Assembly: GCA_029851415.1 (NCBI GenBank)
Contig: CM056743.1
Coordinates: forward strand, 72,437,186-72,501,185
DNA: 64,000 bases
Origin: Eretmocerus hayati
Taxonomy: Eukaryota > Arthropoda > Insecta > Hymenoptera > Aphelinidae
Direction: 5' to 3'
Each line of letters opens with the position of its first letter. Position 1 is the stretch's first letter. Shown one piece after another: positions 1-11,700 of this stretch. Position numbers and translations under genes: made by a program. The notes beneath the pieces are model-generated. The model was not told the origin of the DNA. It made no database searches and saw nothing but the letters and a program-made list of their open reading frames with translations.

Positions 1-540
1 TAGACAGAACTTGTCAATTATAATGATGATAATGATAATGTTCTGAATACACGGGATGGAAAGCGCCTCTGACAGAGGAAAACCTCTTTCTTATGAAAAA
101 TACGGGGATCCATCACCGGCACTCTTTAATGAGGCGAAGTGTCCGAAAAGTAAATTCACCATTTCCTTTGAACGTACAGTTCAAGGTAGATTTTGAACCA
201 CACAAACCACGGTGGAAGCACTTGAGAAAGGTCTCAGTCGCATATACATGTTGTACTGAATTGAATTAGACCCATATTTTACCGAAGCGATCGATTTCCA
301 TGTTCAATTCGACCAACCAGGATATTCAATCGTATGGACTTACCGACTTACTGAGAGAGGAAAACTGAAGTTTAACAATTTAGAGAGCTCATAAAAATTC
401 ATTCTATCGAGTGGAAGAAGTCATTACACCTGCTTTGGACAGCTTCGAATCAACGATTGTAGTACTTCGATTCTACAGAACTAAGACAAAGATCATTTTG
501 CCAGTCAACGCAGAAACTTCAAGAGATGTCATAGGATATC
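1..540. other. No recognisable gene; spacer
   Basis: No coding frame or element end is recognised here. A short imperfect AT-rich microsatellite (repeated ATGATAATG-like units) lies near 20-45. The stretch may be the interior of an unrecognised repeat. Confidence 0.4.
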
Positions 541-706
541 AGATTAGAAAGAAAATACGGCAGTACGTAAAGATACGTACCGGTGTGTAAAGACATACCT
601 TACGCACTGTTGATAACTTTACGCACAGGTCTTCATGCATTCCGTGCGCAAAAATTTCTTTACGCACGGAAAAATGTTCCTTACGCACTAACTTTACGCA
701 CATGAT
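541..706. repeat. Short TTACGCAC-motif repeat cluster
   Basis: The octamer TTACGCAC recurs about five times, with the related GTGCGCA and TACGTAA, in roughly 160 bases. The cluster abuts and interrupts the adjacent LINE fragment, whose reverse transcriptase part is missing beyond about 700, so it probably marks the edge of an inserted repeat. Confidence 0.45.
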
Positions 707-1788
707 TTCGAAAAGTGTTTTATAACAAGGACTACTTCGCTAAAGTTTGTGGCCTTGAATTGAAAACCATCCTCGGAGGCCAACATGATTTCATCCGTTG
801 CTTCTTCTATATTCTCGCGAGGTGAGACGAAAACTCCCGCAAAGTGCGCGTTCAACTCATCCGGTGTAAAACCATGGAGTTCCTCCTCTTTGCTCTTGGG
901 TAAGAGGCTGAGGTTGCGCATTTGCTTCCATATGTTCTTAATTTCGTCAAAAGCATCGGAGAGATGTTTCTGAAGTAATGGAGTGCGCTCTTGCTCTATA
1001 CGAACATCGACCTCTTCACTGAAACAAAAATACTTGTTCTGATGCTCAGGACACTTGCGTTGGTTGCGTTGATTTCACTCCCAGTGCCGACGCGTCGCAT
1101 CTCGCTTCTTCATGCGCACTTTCAACTCTGGACCAATCCAAGGAGCGTCGCCTTTGCGCAGACGGATAGTTCTCTCAGGCGCTAGCTCATCTCACACTTT
1201 CTTCGAATTCTCATTCAAACATTTGATTGCGTCTTCCAAACTGGTTAGGGGATGTTCAAGATCTGTCCAGTCACAGCATAACAATTGGTCATTCAGTTGC
1301 TCCGGAGTGATTGTACGAAAGTTCCGAAAAGTGAAAAAATCTTTCGGAAGAGCAGGGGTGGAGATGTTGATGGTAACATCCATGACCACATGTATGCCAA
1401 AACTGGGCAGCGTCCTGTTTTGGTAGTCGGTTATGATGTCATTTTCATCTGTGTAGATATGGTTAATCCAAGTGTGAGACACATCTGAGGAGTGGTGGTG
1501 AGTCGCGCGGTGTTGAACAATCTGTAAGGATAGTTCTGCAGTCAATTCAGTCAATGTCTTTGTGTCGGGATGAGTCGTGCTCAACAGGTTCGCATTCAAA
1601 TCTCCCATGATGATTTTGTGGCTGAAACTACCACACAGCTGGCGCATTGAGCTGAATAGCCCACTGTCCTTCTGCATGGCAATACCGGGGTGTCTATGAA
1701 TGACACCTGCTAATATTGGTGTGGTGTTGCCCTGGTGGATACTCCAAAAAAGATATTCAGGAGCCCCAGGTTTCCCTGGGCCCCGCAT
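694..1788 (-). pseudogene. LINE fragment A: endonuclease and endonuclease-RT linker
   Basis: This is a broken non-LTR retrotransposon ORF2. The frame 1788-1192 contains the C-terminal half of an APE-type endonuclease: the metal/catalytic block GDLNANLL and the block SHTWINHIY followed by the late H-containing segment (SFGIHVVMDV). The frame 921-694 holds the linker that precedes reverse transcriptase (HGFTPDELNAHFAGV). The two are separated by frame breaks near 1190. The same family occurs as a longer copy at 56047-62640, with blocks GDLNADLL, SHTWIDHIY and HGFTPDELNAHFAGV. Here the N-terminal endonuclease ends at the palindrome beginning near 1810, and RT is lost beyond about 700. The linker has EDGFQFKATN where copy B has a palindromic duplication. 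Assignment to a CR1/jockey-like clade rests on copy B's ORF1 type and is inference. Confidence 0.8.
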
Positions 1789-1809
1789 ATCGGACGAGGA
1801 AAATCAAAT

Positions 1810-2240
1810 ATGGGAAATGATGAAACTTCTGTTCGAAACTCTTCTTGACCCGACTTGACCTTGGCGAGATGAATGAAGATCAGCACGGGTTGACGGTGAC
1901 CGCTGCAACTACAAGAGTGGGAATTTCATAGAAAAATGTTTGGGATAAAAATTATTCATGATCACAGGAGAAAAGACCTAATGACATTGTTTCCGACCTT
2001 GACCTCCGAAAAACCTTAAAAATGACCTCGAAGGTCGGAAGCAAGGTCATTACGTCTTTCTCACTGTGATCATGGGAAACTTTTATCTCGAACATTTTTC
2101 GATGAAATGCTCACTCTTGGAGTTACAGCGGTCACCGTCAACCCGTGCTGACCTCCATTCATCTCGCCAAGGTCAAGTCGGGTCAAAAAGATTTTCGACC
2201 AAAAGTTTCATCTTTTTCCATGTCATTTCAGAATCTGAAA
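1810..2240. repeat. Hairpin MITE-like palindrome
   Basis: The two halves are inverted copies. TGACCCGACTTGACC near 1848 mirrors GGTCAAGTCGGGTCA near 2185, and the pairing continues inward through CGGTGACCGCTG/CAGCGGTCACCG to a centre near 2010. It also extends outward to GATGAAACTT/AAGTTTCATC. No coding frame. No target duplication was resolved. The element truncates LINE fragment A. Confidence 0.7.
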
Positions 2241-2310
2241 TCAAAATTAGGTGTTTCTATTCGAAAAATACGCTGCTAAAAGTGATCAGCAGAATGCTTC
2301 CTCACAGCGT

Positions 2311-3203
2311 TATATCGACGCCTCTTACGAAGATAAACACCTCTTTTCTTGTGACTGACGAAGATTAACGTTTATTCGTTGTGAACACGAAGATTAACGG
2401 ATCCTCCTTAGGTCCGCGAAAACTAACACTTACTCCTTAGGGACACGGAGATTAACGCATTCTCGTTAAGTCCACGAAGACTAACACTTACTCCTTAGGG
2501 GCACGAAGACTAACACTAACTCCTTAGGGCCACGGAGACTAACACTTACTGCTCAACGGCCCATGAAAGTAGCACTTACTCCTGAACGGTATGAAGACTA
2601 TAACACACTTGCACACGTTCTCGTTCAAAGGGACGGAGACCGAGTATTTCGTCTTAGGGCCACGAAAAGAAACACATTCTCTTTAGCGGCACAAAAATTA
2701 ATGCATCGGTAGACTTCATTCATGGAGGGACGGAGACAATAAGTATTTCGTCTTAAGCCCACGAAAAGTAACACATTTTCCTCTACGCCACGAAGACTAA
2801 CACATTCTTCTCGATGGAATGAAAAACAACACATTCTCTTTGACGTGACGATGAACGGTAAGTGATTGTGTTAGCCTTCGTTCCGCTAAGAAGAATGTGT
2901 TACTTTTCGTCGGCTTAAGACGAAGTACTTATAATCTCCGTCCCTTCAAGAATGGAGTCTACGAATGTGCTAATTTTCGTGCCGCTATGAGAATGTGTTA
3001 CTTTTCATGGCCTTAAGACGGAATACTTATAGTCTTCGTCCCTTCGAGAAAAAAATGCGCGAATGTGTTAATCTTCGTGCAGTTTGAGGAGTATGTGTTA
3101 CTCTTCGTGGCCATAACAAAGCGAATGCTAATCTTCGGCCACCGTGTTTTTCTTCGTGGGCGTTAGCGGATGTGTTTATCTTCGTAAGAGGCGTCGATAT
3201 GAT
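2311..3203. mobile_element. Foldback-like element built of inverted ~38-bp tandem repeats
   Basis: The termini are inverted copies: TCGACGCCTCTTACGAAGAT near 2313 and ATCTTCGTAAGAGGCGTCGA near 3178. Between them the left half is a run of degenerate units such as CACGAAGACTAACACTTACTC. The right half is the same unit reversed (GAATGTGTTACTTTTCGTGG), with the switch near 2850. This is the architecture of Drosophila Foldback-type elements, with tandem subrepeats in inverted arms. No open frame of note lies inside. Confidence 0.7.
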
Positions 3204-3249
3204 AGTAACTATAACGAATCCCACATCCATTAGCATTCTAATTGCGAAT

Positions 3250-4260
3250 CATCTCCTCTATTTTGCAAGAAATTTCCATGATCAGCATTCTAATCTCAAA
3301 TAATTCCCTATATCTTGATGACTCAAAACTCGAGTTCTGTTAGCAAAATCTATAGTTTGGTTGGGATGGCATTTGGTAGCATTGGGATGGCATACAGTCA
3401 GTTCGAATATGATTGAAATGGAGTTCTTTTGAAAATTTTCGATTTTTTCGAACGATAACTGCTTCGAACGATATCTCACGGATTTCAAAGAAATTTGGTA
3501 TCAACCAATCGATTCAGGATGACGGAAAAATATGTCCTTTGATCATTAGAAGTGAGAAAAATGAGTTGTCGAGAAAGATCCGGGGAAAAAATCAAAATCG
3601 ATGAAAATGTTTTCATGAATTTCGAGTTATTCTTTTGAGGAAGCATCTTAGACAGACTCGAGGTTCTTAAAGTGAGGTTTTTTCAACAGTATCTTACGTT
3701 TGCTTGAGACGGAATTTTGATCAAATCGGTTTTTATATGATTAAATAGGAGTTTTAGGCAATAACTCTGTTTTCTTCAAGAGAATCTCCATTTGAATGAT
3801 ATTCTACGCGTTCAAAAGAATTTGATATCAACCAATTAATTCAGAGTGCCAGAAAAGTATGTCTTCTGGTCCTTGAAAGCGAGATGAATGAGTTGCAGAA
3901 GAAGATATGAGGGAAAAATTAATATCAATGGTAAAATTTCCATATATTTTGAATCATTCTCCTGAGAAAGCATCTAGGAGAGATTCGGGGTATCTAAAAT
4001 GAGAATTTTCCAACGATTTCTATTCATTTGGTTGAGACGGAATTTTGATAAAATCGGTTTGAATATGATCAACCTGGAGTTTTTGGTGAAAATTTTAATT
4101 TTTCCAGGAATTCGAGTTCTATAGAGATTAAATATGGATATTCGGTCATAACCAATCGATAGATTATGCCGAGGAAAGTATACTTTAGGTTACCCAAAAT
4201 CCCGTGAGACTCTGTTATAGAAAGATATTCAAAATGTACTTCTTATTCATTCAAAATCGT
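3250..4260. repeat. Diverged ~327-bp tandem repeat
   Basis: The block TTGAGACGGAATTTTGAT occurs near 3705 and 4032. Blocks around TATCAACCAAT recur at about the same spacing (near 3500 and 3828), with a partial third copy beyond 4060. The monomers are AT-rich and non-coding. About two and a half copies are visible. Confidence 0.6.
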
Positions 4261-4400
4261 CCACTCAAGAACAATGAGAGGAGACAGAGTAAGTATCCCC
4301 CCAATGTTCATACATCTGAAGGGTGATTGGTTTGGGCAACGCCGAGTTATACCTACACCCCGCCTCAGACCAGGGTAGGGATGTGTAGCTATATATTGTC

Positions 4401-5330
4401 ATGCGTAGCGGTGGGGATGAGCAGACGGCTGAGCAATTTTTCAACCGTCTAGGTGTTCAGTTGTGCGTGAGGTGGCGAGTACTTCGCCTCGACCCGGAAC
4501 TTGATCGAATGAGCCGCTCCTTTCATACGTTAAAGTGTCTCGCTGCGAATCCCGCGAAAAACGCGGGAATAACTGTGAACTGTCTAATTTGTTTCTGTCG
4601 ACTCCTCACGCGTTGAATGAACCTAACTTCAAAAGGTTGTGCATTGATCTGGACCATGACGAGAGAAAGTTTCGACGAGTGGTGAAGCTGCTGAGCTCCC
4701 AAAAACCGTTGACATTCGACGCTGATGGGTGGGAGCGCTTCAAGCAAGAGTTTTAGACGGTGAACAAGTATTTTCGAAACCCCCAACAATCTGCTGAATT
4801 TTGGGGAACGTAACAAGGTTTTTCTACCAAACCATGATCTGGCGTTCGCCGCAACATATGACACCAAATCCTTATTGATCGACGAGAGACTACCTACAGG
4901 GGCACGCAACGACGACCAGGAAGATGATTCATCGACTGGTATGAAATCGCACGTAGCCTCTCCCACTATCACAATGCAGCTCACTACTCTCGATGGTTTA
5001 CGCTTCCAAAGCCGTCTGATTGATCTTCGCTCAACTCATCGTGGAATATATAAAGAAGAAGATCGAGGAGCAGGGTGAGAACGCGGTAGAACTACTCAAG
5101 GATTATCCCAAATTCAAGCAGTACTACTCCGTTCGCAATGCCGAAATCGAGGGATACGTTGCCGAAAAACTCTCCAACGATGGCAATAGACTCGAAGTTG
5201 GATATAAAAATATGGTGCTTGCGAAATTCTAGCATTTGTTTACCAGTGATTGTGAGAAAGGACTCCGCGGCGGAAGATAGGATATTAGATCTAGGTGAGT
5301 TTTTTCGAGTAAAAAATATATTGTAGAGCG
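4401..5330 (+). pseudogene. Broken coding remnant of a repeated unknown gene family
   Basis: Open segments in different frames (about 4535-4756, 4875-5078 and 5020-5260) read as protein-like sequence separated by stops and frameshifts. The most informative block is PKFKQYYSVRNAEIEGYV, preceded by IVEYIKKKIEEQ. A second copy at 62840-63077 reads PKFRQYYAMHNAEIEGYV after a similar Ile-Val-Glu-x-Leu-Arg-Lys block, so this is a dispersed coding family rather than chance. An upstream block (ALNEPNFKRLCIDLDHDERK) is also protein-like. The family is not recognised; it could be a transposon-encoded protein or a retrocopied host gene. No promoter or splice site was assigned. Confidence 0.45.
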
Positions 5331-5661
5331 AAAAATTCGGAACAAAGAGTTCAATGGGCTCGAAGACAGAGGATGGCTAGTTTTTCAGGATTGATCATTT
5401 GAATAACGATGTTCGGGAGGTTATGAGGTTAAGTAGAACAATAACACGAGCTTGATTGTCTGTTGCGTTTGATCACAGGTGATTGGATACGCTGTGATTG
5501 AGTTTAATTTAGGACCAAGCTCATTACTCTCAGAATTAGACTATCTTATCAGTCAAAGATTATTTTTTATGATAGATGCGACTGGAATGAATAGAGAATA
5601 TGAAATGTGGAGTGGTATGAGAGTCGAGGTGCCTCGCAGTCGTGTTCGAATTGATGCATAA

Positions 5662-5949
5662 CACTGGCACACAAAAAAAGAAAAAGTATCTGTACTTTTG
5701 ACCAGACCTACTTCACTTGACGTATTTTGGCACGCTGAATCCGAATCCGAGGTCGGTTTGGCCCGGCTATTTCTTATTTTCGAGAAAATCCTGAAAAACA
5801 TGGAAATAGCGCAGAATAGCACGATTTTCTCAAGAACAAGAGGTAGTCGGGCCAAACCGACCTTGGATTCGGATTCAGCGTGCCAGAATACGTACGGGAA
5901 AGTAGGTCTGGTCAAAAGTACAGATACATTTTTTGTGTGTGTGCCGGTG
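5662..5949. mobile_element. Hairpin MITE, copy 1 of an abutting pair
   Basis: About 288 bp with near-complete inverted halves. The ends are CACTGGCAC and GTGCCGGTG. Internal mirror blocks include GTATCTGTACTTTTGACCAG/CTGGTCAAAAGTACAGATAC and CACGCTGAATCCGAATCCGA/TCGGATTCAGCGTG. TA-containing flanks are degraded. It is homologous to the neighbouring copy 2. Confidence 0.75.
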
Positions 5950-5957
5950 TTATATTA

Positions 5958-6259
5958 CACCGGCATACAGAAAAGAAAAAAGTATCTGTACTTTTGACCA
6001 GACCCACTTTACTTCATGTATTTTGGCACGCTGAATCCGAATCCGAGGTCGGTTGGGCCCGGCTACGTCTTGTTTTCGAGAAAATCGTGAAAAATTCGGT
6101 GAAAATCGTGGAAATAGCGCAGAATAGCACGGTTTTCTCGAAAACAAGAGGTAGTCGGGCCAAACCGACCTCGGATTCGGATTCAGCGTGCCAGAATACA
6201 TTGAGAAAAGCAGGCGTGGTCAAAAGTACAGATACTTTTTCTTTTTTCGTGTGCCGGTG
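5958..6259. mobile_element. Hairpin MITE, copy 2, TA target duplication
   Basis: 302 bp from CACCGGCAT to GCCGGTG, flanked on both sides by TA (5956-5957 and 6260-6261), as expected of Tc1/mariner-type insertion. The halves are inverted copies of each other and match copy 1, from which it is separated by only eight bases. No coding capacity. Confidence 0.8.
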
Positions 6260-6261
6260 TA

Positions 6262-6640
6262 ATCATTGTGATTACGCATTAAAATGATTGATGAACGGGC
6301 ACGCGTATGTCGCGATATACGTTAGAGCCTGCATACGGTGCGTGGGTGGCTGCATGATCATTATAATTCCGTGAGTCTCGTGCTTTGCGTGAGCAATCAT
6401 AGAAATGCGAGAATGCGTATCCATACATCAAGTTATCTGCAGTGGATCCGGATAAATCTTGCATTGCATGGGGATGGAGTTCGGCGCGGATTTCGACGAA
6501 GTTCATCTCGAATCGAAGATGACAAGTCTTGAGCTCGTATCACGTGGGAGGCCGCGGTGACGGAGGCGCGAGACGATTTGAATGTAGTTAGAAGATGCGA
6601 TCAATTGTTTCTTTGTTCTCCTCATGACGGGAGCTCGTAT
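6262..6640. other. No gene seen
   Basis: No supported frame, repeat or element boundary was found. Only short, shadow-type frames are present between the MITE pair and the 131-bp repeat arm. Confidence 0.5.
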
Positions 6641-7428
6641 TGCAAAGGTATTTCGGGGTCACTGAGCACGAATTCGACGTCACCCAGCCTCCAAATTGAA
6701 ATGCGTGGGTGCAAGCGGCGACGTGAGCGCGGGCCGAACAAAACCGAGCTTGAAGAGTCGAGGGATGGTGTTTTTTTCAGGGTATCTTGAGGTCACTGAA
6801 CACGAATTCGACAATGCCGAGCCTCTGGGGTCAGATGCGTGGGCGTGAGTGGCGGTGTGAGTGCGGGCCGAACGGAATCAAGCTCGAAGAGCCGAGAAAT
6901 GGCGTTATTTGGGTATTTTGAGGTCACTGAACACGAATTCGACAACGCCCAGCCTCCACATTGGAATACGTGGGCGCGAGGGAGAGTGTGAGCGCGGGTG
7001 GAACAGAATCGAGCTCGATAAACCGAAAGATGGCGTTTTTTGGGTATTATGAGAACACTGAACACGAATCCGACAACGCCCAGCCTCCTAATTGAAATGC
7101 GTAGGGGTAAGTGGCCGTGTGAGCGCGAATCAAACAAAATCGAGCTTGAAAGACTGAGAGATGGTGTTTTTGGGGTATTATGAGGTCAGTGAACACGAAT
7201 CCGACAACGCTGAGCCTCCATAATGGAATGCGTGGGCGTGAGCTAGGTTGTGAGTGCAGATCAAATCGAATCGAGCTCGAAGAGCCGAGAGATGGTATTT
7301 TTCGGGTATCTTGAGGTCACTCCACACGAATTCGACTGCTCTCAGCCTCCGAATTCGAAATATGCGGGCCCGATCGGGGATGTGAGCGCAACTTTAACGA
7401 GATCGAACTTCAAGAGCCGAGAGATGGT
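6640..7428. repeat. Left arm of composite foldback: ~131-bp tandem repeats, outer part
   Basis: The block GAGGTCACTGAACACGAATT recurs with GGTCA positions near 6657, 6791, 6922, 7053, 7184 and 7315, so the period is about 131 bp. Each monomer carries a GTGAGCGCGG-like block and ends with AGCCGAGAGATGGT. The array is cut by the BEL element at 7428 and resumes at 14606. Arm copies appear in reverse orientation near 17060-17345. Confidence 0.85.
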
Positions 7429-7713
7429 TGTTCATGTACACACCGTTTCACCAATGTTCGCGACACACACACACACATTCACACGCTCACGTGTTCGACT
7501 ATATCTATATTTGTCTAACCACGCCACGAGGCTCCGGGACGCCGGCACGGCGCTGCTCTCAGTTAGTTTCCGCGTGGATCGCGCACGATGTGCATACACT
7601 CTCCACCACCTCGAGCTCTTGTAATTTTGAGCTCAATAAATTCACGGTTCATTTATATCTAAAATCTGAACTAATGATTTATTCCGCACGAGCCAACCCC
7701 ACAACGATAAACA
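7429..7713 (+). repeat. 5' LTR of BEL/Pao element
   Basis: 285 bp, beginning TGTTCATGTACACACC and ending AACGATAAACA, with the TG...CA ends of LTRs. An AATAAA signal lies near 7632, within CTCAATAAATTCACGG. It contains a short (CA)n tract. The sequence is the same as 14316-14600 by eye. Confidence 0.96.
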
Positions 7714-7716
7714 TTA

Positions 7717-7730
7717 TGGTCCTTCGAGCC
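7717..7730 (+). promoter_or_regulatory. Primer binding site, tRNA-Tyr type
   Basis: TGGTCCTTCGAGCC starts three bases after the 5' LTR. It is the reverse complement of the 3' end of insect tRNA-Tyr (acceptor stem plus CCA), as remembered from Drosophila. Minus-strand DNA synthesis would prime here. Confidence 0.85.
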
Positions 7731-8718
7731 TACAGTGAAGCGGAGTGATTAATTAAAGTGCAGAAGTGAATCGTGCAACACGTGGTGCAGATACTACAGT
7801 ACGAGGTTTTCTTGTGCGTGTGTATGCGTACTATTCTTTACCCAAATTTCAACGCATCGTGCATTGTGTCAGTGTAAAAATCGCGATCCACGCATCATAA
7901 AAACTGAGTGGCATCAACGAGTTATCGCCACAGCCGCGTGGTGTAGCCATGTTTTCAATGCTCCAAACGACGAGTGACGCCGAGAGAGCTGAAAAGTGAA
8001 GGCACGGCGGCCATTTTGAAGGCCGGCAAGCAGACTTACACCGCCGAGACAAGCAGCGTGAGCAGCAATTCGACGACGGTGTAGCGCCACGGTGGCGACC
8101 TTCTCATCGCATTCCAGACAAGCAGTCGCGGAGCATTCGCGACATGGGCCCGGGGCGCAAACGCGTAACGGTGAGCGAGTTTTCTTTCCTTCCTGCACTG
8201 TTTAGGGATGTTTCGCTGCCTCCCCTGCACCCTCCCCTCTTCATGTACTTGTTTACTATAAAATGCACATGAATGGGTATTACTTTGAAGTCTCGTCTGC
8301 TAGATGAATACATTCAAACCCAGGTGTCCAAAATTATACTCTTTTTCTCTTTGCAATTTCTCTTGTCGCTAGACTACTCTCGTTAGGTATTTGAGTTTTT
8401 CTCCTCTCTCGGGAGGGACAGGGCATACCTGATCAGAATACTTGGGCGATTGTTGGGCGCTGAGATTTTCTTTTTTCTGTGCTGGTGTCAAAAATCAGGC
8501 TGGAGCTCCGTGTGCATTTTTCTCGGCAGTCTCTCGGATTTTTGGCAAAATAATAGCGCGTTTTGGCACTCGTTGTGCTAATACTCGTGTGAATTTGTTC
8601 TTGCCAATCAGCAGACCGGATTTTATCTTGATTCTCAATAAATTTCCGGTATTTCGCTACTTGTGGCAGTTTTTTTGATCGAGTTTTTTTTTCACGTGGT
8701 CCATCTGAAGCATCTACA
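7731..8718 (+). other. BEL element leader between primer site and gag
   Basis: About 1 kb of untranslated leader. Only short frames are present, none resembling a known protein. The likely start codon context is CTACAATGG at 8719. Packaging and dimerisation signals are expected here but cannot be recognised by eye. Confidence 0.6.
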
Positions 8719-11700
8719 ATGGCTTCAATTGATAAGCAACTCAGATTGCAAACGCGCATTTCTAATGCGTATATAAATTTTCAAAAATTGGGCCAAGCCA
8801 AAATGACAAAAGGGGCTTGTCTCTCTCGAGTAGAAACTTTGAAAACAAACTGGCAGAAATTCCAAGATGCTCATGATGAGCTCATGGACGACGAGGAGGC
8901 AGATTCTGAGGATAATTATTTCAAAAATAATGTTTTTGATACCGTGGAAGAATTATACAATGATCGCCTCGGTCTTTTCCAAGATTTTTTATTGAATCTC
9001 GAAGCAGCGGTGCCTGCCGTCTCGCGGCATGCTGATGCTTCGGAATCATCTGGATTGTTCCAAGCAAAACTTCCTCCAATCGAACTCCCAACTTTTTCGG
9101 GGGATATACAAGATTGGGCTAATTTTCATGCTACTTTCGAAGAAATGGTTGTGAGAAAGGCTGGTCTCGCGAATGTATTCAAGATGAGCTACCTTCGTTC
9201 CTGTCTCAAAGGAGAAGCTGCTGAACTCCTTGCGGATTCTTCTTCTTCTGGTAATGAATTCGAGCCAGCATGGAAGAAAGTCATTGAGTATTATAGCAAC
9301 AATCGTTTGTTGATATCTCAGCTACTTTCGAAGTTGATATCCATGAATAAAATGGAGTCGGACTCTGCTTCAGAAATTAATCGTCTCCGTAACGGTATGA
9401 ATAATCTGCTAGCAGCTCTTAAATTGCTAAATTGTCAAGTCGACGCATGGGATCCATTTACAGTCTTTTTGATGGTCATGCGTCTTACTCCTTTGCTGCA
9501 AAAAGACTGGGAATCTCACGTAGCTCAATCAGAGAACCCCAAGCAGTGTCCTAGCTACAAAACGCTGAATGATTTTCTCGAAACTCAGAGATTAGCCCAT
9601 ACTCAATTCGAAAGTGCTCAGCAAGCCTCTATTCAATCTGAATCTCAATTCTCTATCTCTTCTGATTCTAAAAATCCAAATAAAAATCAAGGCACTAAAT
9701 CCAAGGATACTAAAACTGCCAAGGATTCTAAAACTGTTCTTGTAATTCAAAAGGATAAAAAGAAACCTGAGCGTAAGCAGCTCGTTTGCGCCATCTGCGA
9801 GGGCTCTCATTTTTTCTCCTTTTGCAATACGTTCAAGGCCAAATCAGTGCCTGAGAGGAAAAAATACATAGCTTCACTGAAAAGATGTTTCAACTGCTTA
9901 TCGCCTGAACATCTCCTTCCAGAGTGTACGAATGAAAAACGATGCGTGGTTTGCAATGGTAAACATCATTCAACTATTCACGACGGTAGTAAACCTAGTG
10001 TTCCCCTCAATTCTGATCAAACACCTAAGTCGACTACAACCACCCATCAGCCATCTACGAGCTCTGCATCGTTGCTCCAAGTTGAGTCGAACCATGTAAG
10101 TAATATTGTAAATAGAGACGACAAAGACGGTGAGGTTCTGATTGCGACTGCTCTGATATTAGCCGAATCTTCACATGGCGCTTCACATGAAATTCGAGCC
10201 ATTGTTGATCAGTGCGCGCAATCTTCATTTATCTCTGAAGGCTTGTGCCAGTTGTTGAGATTGAAGAAAAAGTCGGTCATGATACCCACAACTACAGTTG
10301 GTGGTAAGAGTGGCCCCATGTGTAAGAGTATGGTAGAGGTTACCATCCGACCTCGCTTTACTTCGAATAGAAAATTTGTTGTGTCAGCTTATGTGATTCC
10401 TAAGATCACCAGGTATCAACCAAACTCGTCATTTGATGGGAATTGGCATCATTTGAAAAAACTGCGTTTAGCTGATCCAACATTCAATAAGCCTGGCGTG
10501 ATAGACATGCTACTCAGTGCTCAAATTCATGCACAGATCATGCAACCAGGGCTACGTAAGAGTCGAAAAGGTGATGCTCCTATCGCTATGAACTCGTATT
10601 TCGGTTGGATTATTTCAGGTTCCTCGATTCCTTCGAAATTATCCCGACCAAACATACATTTATGCATTAATGCTACTGATTCAGATTTAAATGAAACGCT
10701 CCGCTCATTCTTCGAGCGTGAGGAGATCTCCAACAAAAGAGATCTGTCCGAGGATGAACGAAACTGTGTTGACCATTTCAAGAGTACTGTCAGTCGCACG
10801 GACACTGGCAAGTACATCGTTCGTCTTCCTCGGAAACCAAATTTTCCCGAGTCTGGTAAATTGGGAAACTCTCACTCCAAAGCGCTGCAGGTTTTTCTCA
10901 GTTTGGAGAACAAGTTTTCCAAAAACCCCAAATTCAAAGATGCGTATGTCAGGTCGTTTCGAGATTTTTTATCGCAGGGTTTTTTGCGCCCGTTATTCTT
11001 CCCGACGGTTCCTGATGATATGATGTATTTTTTGGCTCATCATGGGGTTACCAAGGAAAATAGTTCAACGACGCCTGTTCGACCAGTGTTCAACGCTTCA
11101 ATGCGCACAAATCTGGGTTGTTCTTTGAATGATTATCTCTATTCAGGTCCTAATCTTCTCCCAGAATTGATCGATCTATGTACACGATGGCGTAGGTATC
11201 CTCATGTTTTTGTAGCTGATATAAAACAGATGTTTCTGCAAATTGGTGTTCACGTTGATGATCAGCATCTACAGGCTCTTCTGTGGAGAGAAGATCCTAA
11301 TGATAATATTATCACTCTCCTCATGACTGTTTTGGTTTTTGGCTATACAAGTAGTCCGTTTCTAGCAATCATGACGCTGAAGCAATTAGTTTTAGACGAA
11401 GGTAAAAATTTCCCTTCAGCTCGCGAAGTGGTCGACGAAGAAACTTACATGGATGATGTTGTATCTGGAGGTTACTCAATCACCGAGACTGCAACAAAAC
11501 AATCGGATACAATCGGACTCCTTAAAAAAGGTGGATTTGAATTGAGAAAATGGCTGTCAAATACGCCTGAACTCATCAATAGCCTACCAAAAAATTCGCT
11601 AGCTGGCGAAGATCCCTTGAAAGAGGACTCCTTATTTTCCGTGCTCGGAATAAGCTGGTGTCCCGCGAATGATATTTTTAAATTTCAATTGGCTCTAGAT

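Noticed and set aside
2350..3180. CRISPR-like array
   Set aside because: The units are contiguous degenerate tandem repeats without unique spacers, in inverted halves, in a eukaryotic context.
7250..7748. Plus-strand frames across the 5' LTR
   Set aside because: They are LTR sequence; the same peptide recurs at the 3' LTR.
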